In this document: piece after piece, positions 33,057 to 43,579 of the stretch | How positions within the stretch are numbered: position 1 is the stretch's first letter | How the letters are laid out: every line of letters begins with the position of its first letter | NCBI GenBank assembly: GCA_020284085.1 | Contig: JACEVL010000339.1 | Location: 321,501 to 385,500 of the forward strand | Direction: 5' to 3' | Length of the DNA stretch: 64,000 bases | Source: Aporrectodea caliginosa | Lineage: Eukaryota; Annelida; Clitellata; Crassiclitellata; Lumbricidae | The notes under the pieces: model-generated | Database searches by the model: none | Told to the model about the DNA's origin: nothing | Seen by the model: the letters and a program-made list of their open reading frames with translations, nothing else | Position numbers and translations under genes: made by a program

Positions 33057-34795
33057 AAATCGTTGTCTTCAGCGATCCTCCCAACGGTGACTACGAATAC
33101 ATCGAAGCAACGACTCACGTCTCACGAATATCGTCCTTCAAGATCGTCGACACAACGAGAAACCCCGAAACGGAAGTGGTCCAGTCGAAAGACCCAACAG
33201 AAACAACCACCGCCGAAACACGACAGGGAGAGTTCCTTACGGTACCTCGACTGCCCCCGCGGAACCTTCCGCGGACCATCCCACCCGTGGAATGTCCAAA
33301 GCTAGAAGAGAAGGTTCCGGAATCGAGAGTGACGTGGACCACGTCCAACAGACGACCACTTCCGCCCGTGCCGGACCAGACCGGAAGAGGAAGTTCGGTG
33401 ACCGATGAATGCTGGAGCGATGAGCGAACGATTGTCGAGCGCAAACAGGAAACGGTGAAGTCCGATACTTCGAAGAAGTCGATTCTTTCGCTTAAAAAAG
33501 AGTCCCATTCCCTGAAAGTGGACTCCCAAAAGTCACCTTCTCACTCTCCAATATTTCCGTTGAAATTCGGGAACATTCGATCAGGTCTCGAAGAAGTCCT
33601 CTCTGACTCGGAAACTCCACAGCGTGGGCGCTCAACCGGAAACGCGTGGAAAACCAAAGCGCCGTGCGGAGACAGCCCAACTTCCGGTCAGAAACCGGAA
33701 GCACAGAAGAACAACCCGTCGGTCACGTGGTCTGCCTGGTCTTTCACGTCATTGAAGAGAAATAGCAAAAAGTCTACTGCGACATTGCAGAAAACTCGAC
33801 CTCCGGTGCCAAAGAAGCCGTCAGTGACTCAGAAACCGGTGCTGACCAGTAGGAGTTCCACTGGAACGTTGAAGGAGCTTGACGATTCGTTTCTCGATGT
33901 ATCCAAGAACTCTGTTCTTCAGCGACCCGAAACGCGATCTGGAACGTTGAAGGCGCTGGACGAATCGTTCCTCGACGTCTCCAAGACCTGTGTTCAGCGA
34001 CCCGGAACGCTGACCTTCGGCCATCATGATTCTTCGGGTTACGAGGGCGATTTCGAATCCTACTACGATGAAATCAAGTCACCGATGATGGGCAATCGAC
34101 TGAGTCGAGTTTATGATCAGTCAGGTAGATCTGACGAGGAAAGACCACAAGAGGATTACGAATCCCGTCTCATCCCGTCCAAAAAGTCAGTCGCAGACAA
34201 CAACAGCGAGACTCTTTCGCTACGGTCAACTGACACCGGGCGTCAGTCAGGCGGAAAGTCCGATTCGGAAAACGGAGACCTGGATAGTTCCTACGAAGAA
34301 ATCTCCCTGCCATCCTCTCGCGCGTCTTCCGCGGCTGAGACGGCTTCGGACAGCGGTCTCTCATCGGCACGGACGAACGTTTCAACCCCGACGCTAAACA
34401 GTGGCGTTCACAACTTCATAAACGTCAAACGCGATCTAAACTCCTCGCGTAAGGACATCCCCGATGCGTGGCTGGCCTTCAAGGAAACTCTGGGCCAGGG
34501 TCGAACACCGCCACTCCTATCGACGAAACAGACGTGGCGCAGCACCGATGATGTTCCCCTCGACATTGCCTCCCTCTCGGTAGAACAGGTGTCGGCGTGT
34601 CTGACCGTCCTCAACCTGGGTCAGTACGTGATGACTTTCCGCGAGCAGCAGATAGATGGGGCTCTGTTGTCCTGTCTTGATAAGGACGTCCTCGTCAGTG
34701 ACTTTGGATTTCGAAAGTTCGACGCCATTAAACTGGCGAAGTTCGCTCGCGATGGATGGAGGCCTAAGGTAGACCAGGAAGACACGCTGTGTTGA
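33057..34795 (+). CDS. GAREM-like adaptor, exon 5 (proline-rich region and SAM domain)
   Basis: The last exon encodes about 579 residues to TGA. The middle is disordered and carries SH3 ligands (class I RPLPPVP near residue 313; RPPVPKKP further on). Candidate phosphotyrosine sites are DYEYIE, YYDEI and SYEEIS, plus a twice-repeated GTLK(E/A)LD(D/E)SFLDVSK segment. The C-terminal 70 residues (about 716-783) form a SAM domain, LSVEQVSACLTVLNLGQYV...IDGALLSCLDKDVL, and the protein ends close to GWRPK, the same position as in GAREM proteins. The CABIT-linker-SAM order is the family signature. Convergent with the ORF at 37.2-39.4 kb. Confidence 0.88.
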
Positions 34796-34819
34796 TGCTA
34801 ATTGGCCGATTGTCAGAGA

Positions 34820-35075
34820 GTGCAATACAATACACAATACAATACAACTGTATTTGATACAATACAATACAAAACAACTGTATTTGATATTGCCCCCCTT
34901 TCAAAGTTGAGAAGCGCACACACCACCGTTCGGCAAAACATCGATGGCGCTCAGCATTGAGTGAAGGACTTGCTCAAGGTCCCTACACAGTAACTGCCTC
35001 GGCTGAGACTCGAACCGTACTGTCCGCGTTACAGGCCAAGCGCTCTATCCAATCGGCTACATTGCCCCCAGAGTG
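34820..35075 (-). mobile_element. tRNA-derived SINE, family 3, copy 1
   Basis: On the minus strand the 5' head has TAGCCGATTGGATAGAGCGC (box A region) and CGGTTCGAGTCTC (box B). The body contains GTGTAGGGACCTTGAGCAAG, and the end is GGGGGGCAATATCAAATACA with an ACAAT tail. It begins about 25 bases past the GAREM stop codon, so it may lie in its 3'UTR. Confidence 0.8.
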
Positions 35076-35454
35076 TAAGTCCCGTATTCCAGCCTAAAAG
35101 TAGTACGTGGATTGTTATGATATGTTCCTGTGTTTGCAGCGGATGTTGAGGACATAATATTATTTGAGAGAGTGGACTAATAAGTGGACTAATCGGCGCT
35201 CGTGAATAAGCTGGTGCCCTGCGCTTGGCTTTCAGTGGCGCTTTAGAAGTTTGGAGATTACGATTACGAATAGGACCAAGTCATTTATTCAATCAGTAAG
35301 CGATTACCGTAGAACAGAGAAAAATACAGAGATGTGACTGTACTGATCAATATGATGCGTCTCCCAGTGTACTTGATTGACCTTCGACCTGAACGTATCT
35401 GCCTCACCCTTATTAAGTTTACTTATTGCCTAAGTGCATTTTATTAAGGTCACT

Positions 35455-35685
35455 TTTTTCATTTATTAAGCGCCTCTATACAATGACGAAGCATCAATCG
35501 CACTGAGTTACAATGTGAGTGATGGACTTGATCAAGGTCCCTACACAGTGACTGTCTTAGTGAAGGCTCAAGGTCCCTATAAGGCTGTATACAGTGACCG
35601 TATCAGAGGAGGAGGCTCGAACCCATACTCTCCGTGTTACAAGGCGATTCTTTAACCAATCAGCTACCGTGTTCCTGGTACTCAT
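35455..35685 (-). mobile_element. tRNA-derived SINE, family 3, copy 2
   Basis: The minus strand has TAGCTGATTGGTTAAAGAAT (box A region), GGGTTCGAGCCTC (box B) and two copies of the TAGGGACCTTGA body block. It has an internal duplication relative to the copy at 34,820. Confidence 0.75.
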
Positions 35686-35699
35686 AACCTCAAGACTGT

Positions 35700-35770
35700 T
35701 CTTTCTGACCAGGGCTAGGTCGGGAGCGTTAATGAGTTGAAGGGGCGTTATATAAATTTTCGCAGTGAAT
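35700..35770 (+). repeat. LINE/SINE 3' end
   Basis: GGCTAGGTCGGGAGCG and GGGGCGTTATATAAATT match the retroposon 3' terminus seen elsewhere in the window. Confidence 0.55.
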
Positions 35771-36194
35771 GAAATATATATATAAAATCTAAACAGATCT
35801 TGAAAGCGACAAGAATTGTGTAATTAAGCGGTTTTCAGAATGAAGTGCAATATGAATTTTATACAACGCAATTTTAAAACTCAAATGCAAAAAAAATTTC
35901 GACAAAACACAGAAAAAGCAATTCGAAAACTTCTAAGCAAGGCAAACTTTGCAGGTTAAGGACAAATGAAAAAACGGTAAATAGCTTTTAACCAGAATAG
36001 GCCTAATTACGAATAAAAACAGGAATAATTGCGAATAGTAAGATAGTTTATTTTTAAAATCGCAAGAGAATATTGCAGGAAACACACGTAGAAAACAGCG
36101 TCGACAGACCTAATTTTCAGACCTATCATCAATTTTCAACCTTTATTATCAATTAGTAACTATTAGTAATCATTATCTAATTAATTAGTAACTT

Positions 36195-36465
36195 TTATAG
36201 TGTCTGCCTGTGTCCAATGCACAAGGCATCAACCGATGGCGAACCAAAACAGAACTTGGGTCATAATTAATAAGTAATATTGCAATGATATTTAAAGTGC
36301 ATGAACCAATGTTGTCGACCAGTGTTATAATAATTCCTCAGTATAGGCCTACAACTGATTCAATAAAATTTAATATTGTTAAGATGCTTTATAATAAGTG
36401 AATGCCGCTTTGCCATCGGTTAGTGCTCTGTGCATTACGCATAGGCGTGATGAGAAGTCACTAAT
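36195..36465 (+). mobile_element. Fold-back MITE of the CGATGG family
   Basis: GTGTCCAATGCACAAGGCAT and CAACCGATGGC on the left are matched by the reverse complement (CCATCGGTTAGTGCTCTGTG and CATTACGC) on the right. The inverted halves are about 150 bases apart. This is the only copy here with both halves in inverted arrangement. Confidence 0.6.
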
Positions 36466-36911
36466 TAACACAAAATAAAAAATTAGACACTAATTAGTTG
36501 AATAAGAGACTAATTAATAATAGGTAGCAATGCCTTTGAATTAGATGATCACTTAAAGTTAAAGACTAAATAAAAAATGAAAGAATTTCTAGCGTGTGCC
36601 TATGGAGAAACAGTTTGAGTAAACATATCGTTAGAAGACATTTAAAATAATTGCCTATATATACATGTAAATTGCAAATTATTATTAACAATTCAGACTC
36701 TTCTAATTCGGCCTCTATAGAAGTCTCGAGAAAGTCGTCATACAATGCATACTCATGAAATGTAATTGTAGGCCTATAGCTGACTCCAAACTGCATAGTG
36801 CATACCTCAGCAAGGCAAAAGCTGTGTAATAGGTTCTAAGCGTTATGCGTGATTAACAGTTTCTTTTGCCGTTGGGATAAGAAGCTTAGATAGTCAAAAG
36901 GTGGACCTGAT

Positions 36912-37151
36912 CTAGATATGTAGGGCAGCTATAGGTAAGAAATAGAGATAAAGTAGGTTACGTAACGATTCAGTATTTAATTTTGGTCCTTGTTCCTCTT
37001 TGGAATCGTTTCTCCGATCTTGCTGCGCAGTTGAGAAACTGTTTTTATTACTAGAATGTTCAGCTCCAGTGACTTTATCTGGACTCGCGTCTTCGATATT
37101 CTTCTGCTCTCTTCTCCCGCCTTTCGACACTGGTTGATGAATGTTGGCCTC
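36912..37151 (-). CDS. In-frame open continuation after the stop of the 745-aa ORF
   Basis: Directly after the TAA at 37,152 the same frame stays open for 79 more codons. They have the same charged, Ser/Asn-rich character (SKGGRREQKNIEDAS, NKNSFSTAQQDRRNDSKEEQ). It may be the original C-terminus cut off by a nonsense change, a readthrough extension, or chance. No splice signal was found that would bypass the stop. Confidence 0.35.
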   Translation of the reverse strand, partial: EANIHQPVSKGGRREQKNIEDASPDKVTGAEHSSNKNSFSTAQQDRRNDSKEEQGPKLNTESLRNLLYLYFLPIAALHI

Positions 37152-39389
37152 TTACGGTTTCATCGCTATTCGTCCTGAAAAACGTTCTGCTCCGGTTAGG
37201 TTCAGGTGTCCAACTCTGGTTATCGATTCTTGGAGTTTCCGCTGGGTATTATCAGAAATTCCTCCACCGTCGAAACTAGCTGACAGGATTCTGCTAAAAT
37301 CGGTTCCAAAACAGTTGACTTTTGGGATGTTATCACGACGTGTGCTCGAATTAGTTCTGTTCCTTTGAAATTCAGTTGGTGTACTCTGAAAACTGGTTCT
37401 CGAATGTTCTCCACTTGTGGTAAGAAGTGGAAAACTGGTTCTCGAATGTTCTCCACTTGTGGTAAGAAGTGGACTCATGTTGACAACAGTTCTGCAGCCA
37501 GTTGATGAACCCTGGTTGTTGATTCTCGAGCGTTCTCCTCTTGTGCCTGAGTTTGCGGCTTTGCTCTTGCTCCACCATCTTCTGATTTTTTCATGCCCTG
37601 CTGATCTTCTTTCGTATTCCTCCAGGTAGTCCTTTGTTCTCAATTCCATATCTAGGCTCCATCTCTTTCGCAGATTGTCCACTCCTAGACCGTCGAAACT
37701 AGTCAGCGATATTGCGCTAAAAGTAGCTCCAAGGTGCTTCACCTCTAAAGTAAAAGAACTACTCGCATTGTCTCGCTTATCCTCTTCGCTGCTCCTTTCG
37801 AATCCAGTTGATGAACTTTGGCTCCAGGTTCTCTGGTGTTCTTTTGGGGCATTATCGTGACTTGTGCCGATTCTAGTACGTTCACTCGGGGTATTATCAC
37901 AACTCTTGCTGCTAGTGTTTTTGCTGCTTTGGACTTGAGCTGACGAGTGCTGGAAACCGATTCCTAAATGTTCTCCACCCTGGATAATAACTTCATTCGT
38001 ATTGACGCTTATGTCCTCTTTTCTGCGGCCTTCAAATCCAGTTGATGAGCCTTGCCTTCTGGATCGTGATTGCTCTACCGTTGACGTGTCGTCCGGACTT
38101 GATTCTTCCCTCTTGTTCTTCCTTCTTCTTCTTCTCCTCCTCCTTCTCCTTCTTCTTTCACGTCCAGCTAATCTTCTGTCGTAAAGTCCTCTAAGTTTCG
38201 CTGCCTTCAACCCCATTCCCGGACTCTTTCTCTTGTTGTCCAATCTTCGACCGTCGGAACTAATCCACGATGTCTTCTTGAAATTGGTTCCAAGATATTT
38301 TTCCTTTTGACTAATGTGACTACTCTTAGACTTTTCGCTTTCAGAGCCAGAGGAGTCTCGTTCAAAGTTCATCTTGCACAGTCTTGCTTTCAAACCCATG
38401 ACTGGATTCCTCTTTTTTCCGACGGCACCTGAAATGACGCAACTGACTCCACAATCTTTTCCTGTCTTTGCAATATCGGAACTTCCGCCCTGGCTCTGTG
38501 TGCTGCACGTTCCAATCGCTAAGCTTTCATTTTTGATCATGTACGTTTCGATTAGGAACCCTGATCCATGTGATACGCTTCCGTGAAAACCGGATTCAGA
38601 TGCTGCGCCTTCTTGGCGTCTTGTTCCGGATGTCACGCTTCCTAGGAAACTGAATCCAAGTGCTATTCTACCCCGGAAGCGGGATCTAAATGCTAAACGT
38701 CTATAGTTATGAAAGCCGGATTCAGGCGCCAAGCTTTCCTGTATTCTAGAGCTGGATGATATGCTATCGAGAATGTTAGGTCCGGATGTTAGGCTTCGCT
38801 GGATGCTCGTACCAGACGCTGCCATTCCTTGGACGCTGGATCCAGTTGTTCCGCTGCCCTGGATGCTGGAACCAGACGACGACCTTTCCAAGATGCTAGA
38901 AGCAGAAGCTAGTATTTCCCTTGATATAATATAATTTTCAATTTCCAAACCGGGTTCAGAGGATTGAGCAGCTGACCCGGGAGTTTCAACCACATACGTT
39001 CTATTCGTTCTCACAGTGAGTTTCGGTCCCACGTTTTGTTCGTTTCTCACTGTTGGCATGACAAGCGGAACGCAAGTGTCTGATTCTTCATCTCCAAGTC
39101 TTCGAAAGTTTCTCGGTAATTTCACCGACCACAGCATCACTGCTGATCTTCCGTGCGGATTCGAACCCGGAGCTACGAGCATCAGCGCCGGTTCTTCTCC
39201 GTTAGTTCGGAACTGGGGAACGCTCATGAATTCTACGTTTGCACCGCAGCTGGAATATATATCATTCCTCGGGATTTCCTTTGGAAGCATCGAATCCGGA
39301 ATGAGTATCAGTCTTTCGAAAGAACTCCCGCTTATCGTGTCGACGCCGTAGTACCTCGGAACGAGCAAGCAATACTGGCGCAGCGACAT
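37152..39389 (-). CDS. Unrecognised 745-aa repeat-containing protein
   Basis: A single uninterrupted frame starts at an ATG preceded by an in-frame stop. The first 130 residues look folded (SLRQYCLLVPRYYGVDTI, ERLILIPDSMLP, ALMLVAPGS, AVMLWSVKLPRNFRRL). After that, short degenerate repeats (GSSIQG/GFHGS-type) occupy about 160-280. From about residue 350, two to three long diverged repeats of 130-150 residues follow the plan K(Y/H)LGxxF-SSxDG-LDNxRK-MxL-YxRRxAGxExxRR-QGSSTG. One contains a run of about 13 arginines. No signal peptide, TM or known domain was recognised. Coding likelihood is supported by length and by protein-level repeats. It is convergent with the GAREM-like gene. Confidence 0.55.
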   Translation of the reverse strand: MSLRQYCLLVPRYYGVDTISGSSFERLILIPDSMLPKEIPRNDIYSSCGANVEFMSVPQFRTNGEEPALMLVAPGSNPHGRSAVMLWSVKLPRNFRRLGDEESDTCVPLVMPTVRNEQNVGPKLTVRTNRTYVVETPGSAAQSSEPGLEIENYIISREILASASSILERSSSGSSIQGSGTTGSSVQGMAASGTSIQRSLTSGPNILDSISSSSRIQESLAPESGFHNYRRLAFRSRFRGRIALGFSFLGSVTSGTRRQEGAASESGFHGSVSHGSGFLIETYMIKNESLAIGTCSTQSQGGSSDIAKTGKDCGVSCVISGAVGKKRNPVMGLKARLCKMNFERDSSGSESEKSKSSHISQKEKYLGTNFKKTSWISSDGRRLDNKRKSPGMGLKAAKLRGLYDRRLAGRERRRRRRRRRRRRKNKREESSPDDTSTVEQSRSRRQGSSTGFEGRRKEDISVNTNEVIIQGGEHLGIGFQHSSAQVQSSKNTSSKSCDNTPSERTRIGTSHDNAPKEHQRTWSQSSSTGFERSSEEDKRDNASSSFTLEVKHLGATFSAISLTSFDGLGVDNLRKRWSLDMELRTKDYLEEYERRSAGHEKIRRWWSKSKAANSGTRGERSRINNQGSSTGCRTVVNMSPLLTTSGEHSRTSFPLLTTSGEHSRTSFQSTPTEFQRNRTNSSTRRDNIPKVNCFGTDFSRILSASFDGGGISDNTQRKLQESITRVGHLNLTGAERFSGRIAMKP

Positions 39390-39599
39390 ATTTTCTCGAG
39401 TGCAAAAACCGAGACTCTACCTGGAAGATACGCACTACGCTGTCGTAGTCACCGGTTGAATTAAGTCCTGTTTCGACGTGTTTTGTGAGATCCCTATTGT
39501 AATCTACACGGTGATTCAATAAAAAAAGTAAGCCAAACTTTATAAACAAATATTAAAACTTGAACTATATTTTATTAATAATATTTTCAATATAAATCA

Positions 39600-39715
39600 A
39601 AAATCAAATCAAATCTCTTTTATTGAAGCCAAATGAAAAAAACACATAACATACAGGATTAGTCCCAAAAGGGATCAAGATCCTGCTAACTAGGGACACC
39701 TAGAACAACATTTCA
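39600..39715 (-). mobile_element. LINE 3' end with GATTT tail
   Basis: On the minus strand GGTGTCCCTAGTTAGCAGGA and TTCAATAAAAGAGATTTGAT followed by TTGATTT form a 3'UTR with polyadenylation-like signal and short repeat tail. It is related to the 3' block at 22,120-22,180. Confidence 0.55.
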
Positions 39716-39859
39716 GAAATTGAATTAGCTAAATCCTTAAAATATGCATATACTTATTTTTCATTTTAATGACTTCCGGTTTATATTTCCTACTCAAAAA
39801 AAGCAGACGATAATACGATTGAAAACATAAACAAGAAACTAGCAATTTCCGTCAAAAAA

Positions 39860-40138
39860 ATGCCTTTTAGTAAAGAAGATTTACACATGATAAAAGGTTT
39901 GAGGGAATCCAAGAATTACAGCAGCCGTCAATTTCTACAAGAGTTTCCAGAAAAACACTGGACCAGAAGCGGATTAGATAAATTGCTTCGAAAAATTAGC
40001 GTAACAGGGTCAGTCGACCGCGTCATTGGTAGTGGCAGACGAAGGTCATCGCGCACTGAAGAAAACGTTGCCCAATGGCGCCAGCGCCTCCAGGCTGACG
40101 TGCAAGCAGAAGGAGGACATTTTGAACATCTTCTTTAA
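39860..40138 (+). CDS. Mariner-type transposase with internal deletion (92 aa)
   Basis: An intact short ORF begins MPFSKEDLHMIKGLRESKNY and continues FPEKHWTRSGLDKLLRKI and GSGRRRSSRTEENVA, the N-terminal helix-turn-helix region of invertebrate mariner transposases. It then jumps directly to WRQRLQADVQAEGGHFEHLL, the family's C-terminus. The DDD/DDE catalytic core of roughly 200-250 residues is missing and the junction is in frame. The product could still bind element ends. It lies just left of the assembly gap, so the right end is not visible. Confidence 0.75.
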   Translation: MPFSKEDLHMIKGLRESKNYSSRQFLQEFPEKHWTRSGLDKLLRKISVTGSVDRVIGSGRRRSSRTEENVAQWRQRLQADVQAEGGHFEHLL

Positions 40139-40209
40139 TTAAATAATCAAACCATACTACTGAGAGTTTCTTCACAAAAATATTAAATACTGTTTTCATG
40201 TTAGAAGTA

Positions 40210-40401
40210 NNNNNNNNNNNNNNNNNNNNNNNNNNNNNNNNNNNNNNNNNNNNNNNNNNNNNNNNNNNNNNNNNNNNNNNNNNNNNNNNNNNNNNNNNNN
40301 NNNNNNNNNNNNNNNNNNNNNNNNNNNNNNNNNNNNNNNNNNNNNNNNNNNNNNNNNNNNNNNNNNNNNNNNNNNNNNNNNNNNNNNNNNNNNNNNNNNN
40401 N
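40210..40401. other. Assembly gap (192 N)
   Basis: Run of N. It hides the junction between the deleted mariner copy and the hAT-like element to the right. Confidence 1.
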
Positions 40402-40721
40402 TCAATTGTCTTCGTTCAGTTACGTATTTACTGTATTTTTAAAATACAAAATAAAATACTTTTCAAAAGTATTTTGAAAATACTTTTACAAAATACTTTT
40501 CAAAAAGTATTTTGAAAATACAAAATAAAATAGTATTTTGAAAATACTTTTGAAAATAGTTTTTCAAAATACTTTTGCGAAATCAACATTTTATACTTTT
40601 ATTGCTACCCAATAGTGTGTAGGCCCTACCGTTAGATCGCATTAGTGTGCTTTTCCAGTGTGATCTGTAGTTTCTAATGACTTGAAGCATTGATATAACT
40701 ATAATTGAAATTAGTGACTTC

Positions 40722-40815
40722 TGTTGTGCTGGTGTCTAATGCACAAGGAATAGACCGATGGCACACCAAAATCAAGCCATAATCAGGTCAAAATCCAGAA
40801 GATCAGTCCTTAACA
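40722..40815 (+). repeat. Interspersed repeat (CGATGG family), copy inside the hAT-like element
   Basis: TCTAATGCACAAGGAATAGA, CCGATGGCACACCAAAATCA and CAGGTCAAAATCCAGAAG match the other copies closely. Confidence 0.65.
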
Positions 40816-40833
40816 TTTAGACAGATAGGCAGC

Positions 40834-41082
40834 CTATGATGGTGGATAAGCGGTTTCAAAGAGACAATTTGTAAGTTGAGAACAAAATAACACAAGCCAC
40901 TGATCAGAGCGTAAATACACAGGAAGGGAGTTCCAAAATGTAGGTCTAGCAATGGAATACGCTCGTTCACCAAGAACAGTTCTTGAAATATGTATGCATA
41001 GACCTAATGCAAAGAAAAGAAGACCAAACAGAAACCTGATATAGGCCATAGGCCTATATCCTGATGTATAAAACAAACTCAA
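40834..41082 (-). mobile_element. LINE ORF2 C-terminal fragment
   Basis: The minus strand encodes LGERAYSIARPTFWNSLPVY and LRSDQWLVLFCSQL, the W-N-S-L-P tail of LINE ORF2 proteins. Confidence 0.6.
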
Positions 41083-41364
41083 AAGTAGTTGATGTGGCCA
41101 GAAGATTATTAATGAAGCATTTGTACATTAAAATAATAATTTTGGCAGAAGTTTTGTAAAATTTATTCTGAAAAGTACTTTAAAAGTATTTTTGGAAAGT
41201 ATTTTGGAAAAGTATTTTGAATTTTCCAAAATACTTTTAAAACTATTTTGAAAATACTTTTACAAAATACTTTTCAAAAGTATTTTGAAAATAGAAAATA
41301 AAATAGTATTTTCTATTTTGAAAAATAGAAAAGTATTTTCAAAATAGAATTGTGCCCATCACTG

Positions 41365-42090
41365 CATACAAGGCTCAAAATCTCAAGACTTATTTCTCAG
41401 ACCAATAACATCTGAATCATTCTGAAAGTTATTCAGACATACTTATTCTAAGCATACCCATAGCTAAACATTTAACACTAAGAATTATTAACATAAAACA
41501 AATTTTATAAAAGCTCTACTTGCAGCCAACTCTGTACTTCATAACAATTTGCAGTGCAAAAGTACCAAGCAGCAAAGCAAAACAACTCAACCCATTTCAA
41601 GTTGACAATAAAATTCAAAGCTCTGGTTAAAATAATTATTAGGACATTTATCAGGCAACTGCTTTTGATAGACTTAGAGTACAAACTTACACTCATGATT
41701 GCTAGCCTGTCAAAACCCACGACGGAACTTCCGACGTGTAAAATAATTCTGTTCATCAAAATCAAACAAAAAGTTTTATCTTGTAAGGCACAAAATCTCC
41801 GCAATTAAGCGGTAGCTTAATCACTGTCCCAATTGAGACTTTGCTTATAACACCCAGGCCAAATGCTAAGTTCAGGCAGACCTCTCGGAGTGAATCGACT
41901 ATCAGACCCGAGGTAACTAAGGATGCGAACCCACGCAATTCACGTGACACCCAAAGATCACTAAGTTCATTTAACCGGTCTACTAGTTCAACAGTGCAGG
42001 CCGTAACCCCAGCGAAAACTAACCAGTTGAAAACACATACAGTTCAACATCAAAAACACACATCATATCTTGTGTTGACCCAAATCATGG
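41365..42090. other. No gene recognised
   Basis: Lies just downstream (minus strand) of the retrotransposon protease frame. Open frames here show no RT, RNase H or integrase motif. No matching LTR was found. Confidence 0.35.
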
Positions 42091-43515
42091 TTAGTCGGTT
42101 CTAACATCATAATCTTCGGATGCGCAGCCATGATCCAATGATTCACCACTGAACCAGATCGTAGACTCTTTCGTTTCTTGGTCTTGGTCACTTTCTTGCT
42201 CAGGTTGGAAAGGTTTATGAAAAGATCGACCCCAGCAGTTGAGTCGATGTTTACGGACAGACCACTGGCGTTCTGGTATCTGCAGGCATTGACCTCCAGA
42301 ATCCCAAACCATGTTTCGCTTTTTACACCAGTGTCCATTCTCGCCCAGTTCAGTCCAAGCGAAGCTAGTCTCACGTTCATCATCTTCTCGAGGTGTGAAT
42401 GACGTTCTCATGGCTGTAGAAGCCTTATTCTGTACTAGTTGCTTTTCGTGCTTTTTCAACTGGCCCAGACGTCTCAGCGCAGTCTCCCACGTCTCTTTGG
42501 CTTCGTTTGATGTATCTGCGGCGTTACTGTCCTTCGATAACTCTGTATCGTCCATCATCTGCGTTGCAATAGTGTTTGTTAGAACAATGTTATTTTGACA
42601 GGCACTGACTCTAGACGGCTGCAAAAGTTTAGTTTCTACGGCAGTCACAAATGGTTTTTCGTCTTCTGCTATTGCATCATTTGCTATTCTCGTCGGATTC
42701 AGCATGGCTCCATAACAAAACAGTTCGGCTTCACGACCAGAGTCGCAGTTTGAGATCGGATCACGAAGACACGAATTCATACTCGTATCTTCAGCAACTG
42801 TCGACCGTTTAGCGAATGCATGTTCACCATCTGGCCGCAACTGATCTAGCCAGACATGACTTTCACTGTCAATGCGGCATGCACGAGAAGTGTAGACCAC
42901 AGGAGGCATAAGCGATGGTGTGGACTGGCGATAGCCTCGAATGTTCATTTGCACTCCATCATTAACGACTGTTTTCTGCGGAACAACCGGCAAAGAGACT
43001 CCTTCCAACACCGGCTTACACAAGTCTGTTCTAGGTTCTGCATAATTGAACGTTTTTATGTCTCTCGTAAGTTCTTTCACATCCAGTTGTACTTCGGCCA
43101 CTTTACGACACTTCGAACTTCGAGGCAGGCTATACAAGGAAAACCGTAGGTCCTGCAACTGAATCCAGCGCTCGTTAAAGTTCCAGACAGCTTCCTGTTG
43201 TTTTAACCATTCAAAGTCAATTACCATTTCACTAAGTTGCTCAGTCACCAGGCAGGGAATGACGAAAGTAGCATCAGACAATTCACAGGTCACTGTCGCT
43301 TTTCCAAGAACTTTAATTGAAGTCCCAGTAGCTGCTTTCAACATTTGCTGAGTTTGAGACAGATCATTCGAACGAATTAGAGAAGCGGGGACGAGTGACA
43401 TTTTGCTGCCAGAATCAACCAACGAAAGTATATTCTGACCATTCACCCTCATAGGTAAGTATGCATTCGAACTACCTTGGATGTAACGTGCGTTAGCGGG
43501 TGTCCTGTGCATCAT
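42091..43515 (-). pseudogene. LTR-retrotransposon protease frame, polymerase missing
   Basis: The minus-strand frame of 474 codons begins with a retropepsin: LPMRVNGQNILSLVDSGSKM (catalytic D-S-G) with a hydrophobic CLVTEQLSEMVIDFEWLKQ strand region. The remaining roughly 300 residues do not match reverse transcriptase, RNase H or integrase, so the pol region is deleted or replaced. It directly follows the Gag frame. Probably a Ty3/Gypsy-type relic. Confidence 0.65.
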
Positions 43516-43579
43516 GGACGATTTCTGCGGTATCGGCCGGCAACGATCTTTGGGGACAGTTTCTCTGAATATGACTTGG

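Larger units (their letters stand above)
40402..41364 (+). mobile_element. hAT-like non-autonomous element, left end in the gap
   Basis: Dense subterminal repeats of AAAGTATTTTGAAAATAC flank a core at both sides (40,420-40,580 and 41,150-41,345). The right end is TTGTGCCCATCACTG, the reverse complement of CAGTGATGGGCACAA, a hAT-type terminus. The left terminus would fall in the gap. Inside are a copy of the CGATGG repeat (40,722-40,815) and a LINE piece (40,834-41,082). No transposase is present. Confidence 0.65.

Noticed and set aside
33115..34614. Several minus-strand ORFs under the GAREM exon
   Set aside because: Shadows of the GC-rich coding exon.
37220..37578. Alternative-frame minus ORFs with ENIREPVF repeats
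   Set aside because: Out-of-frame products of a local duplication inside the 745-aa ORF.
40196..40515. ORFs crossing the N run
   Set aside because: They consist of unknown bases.
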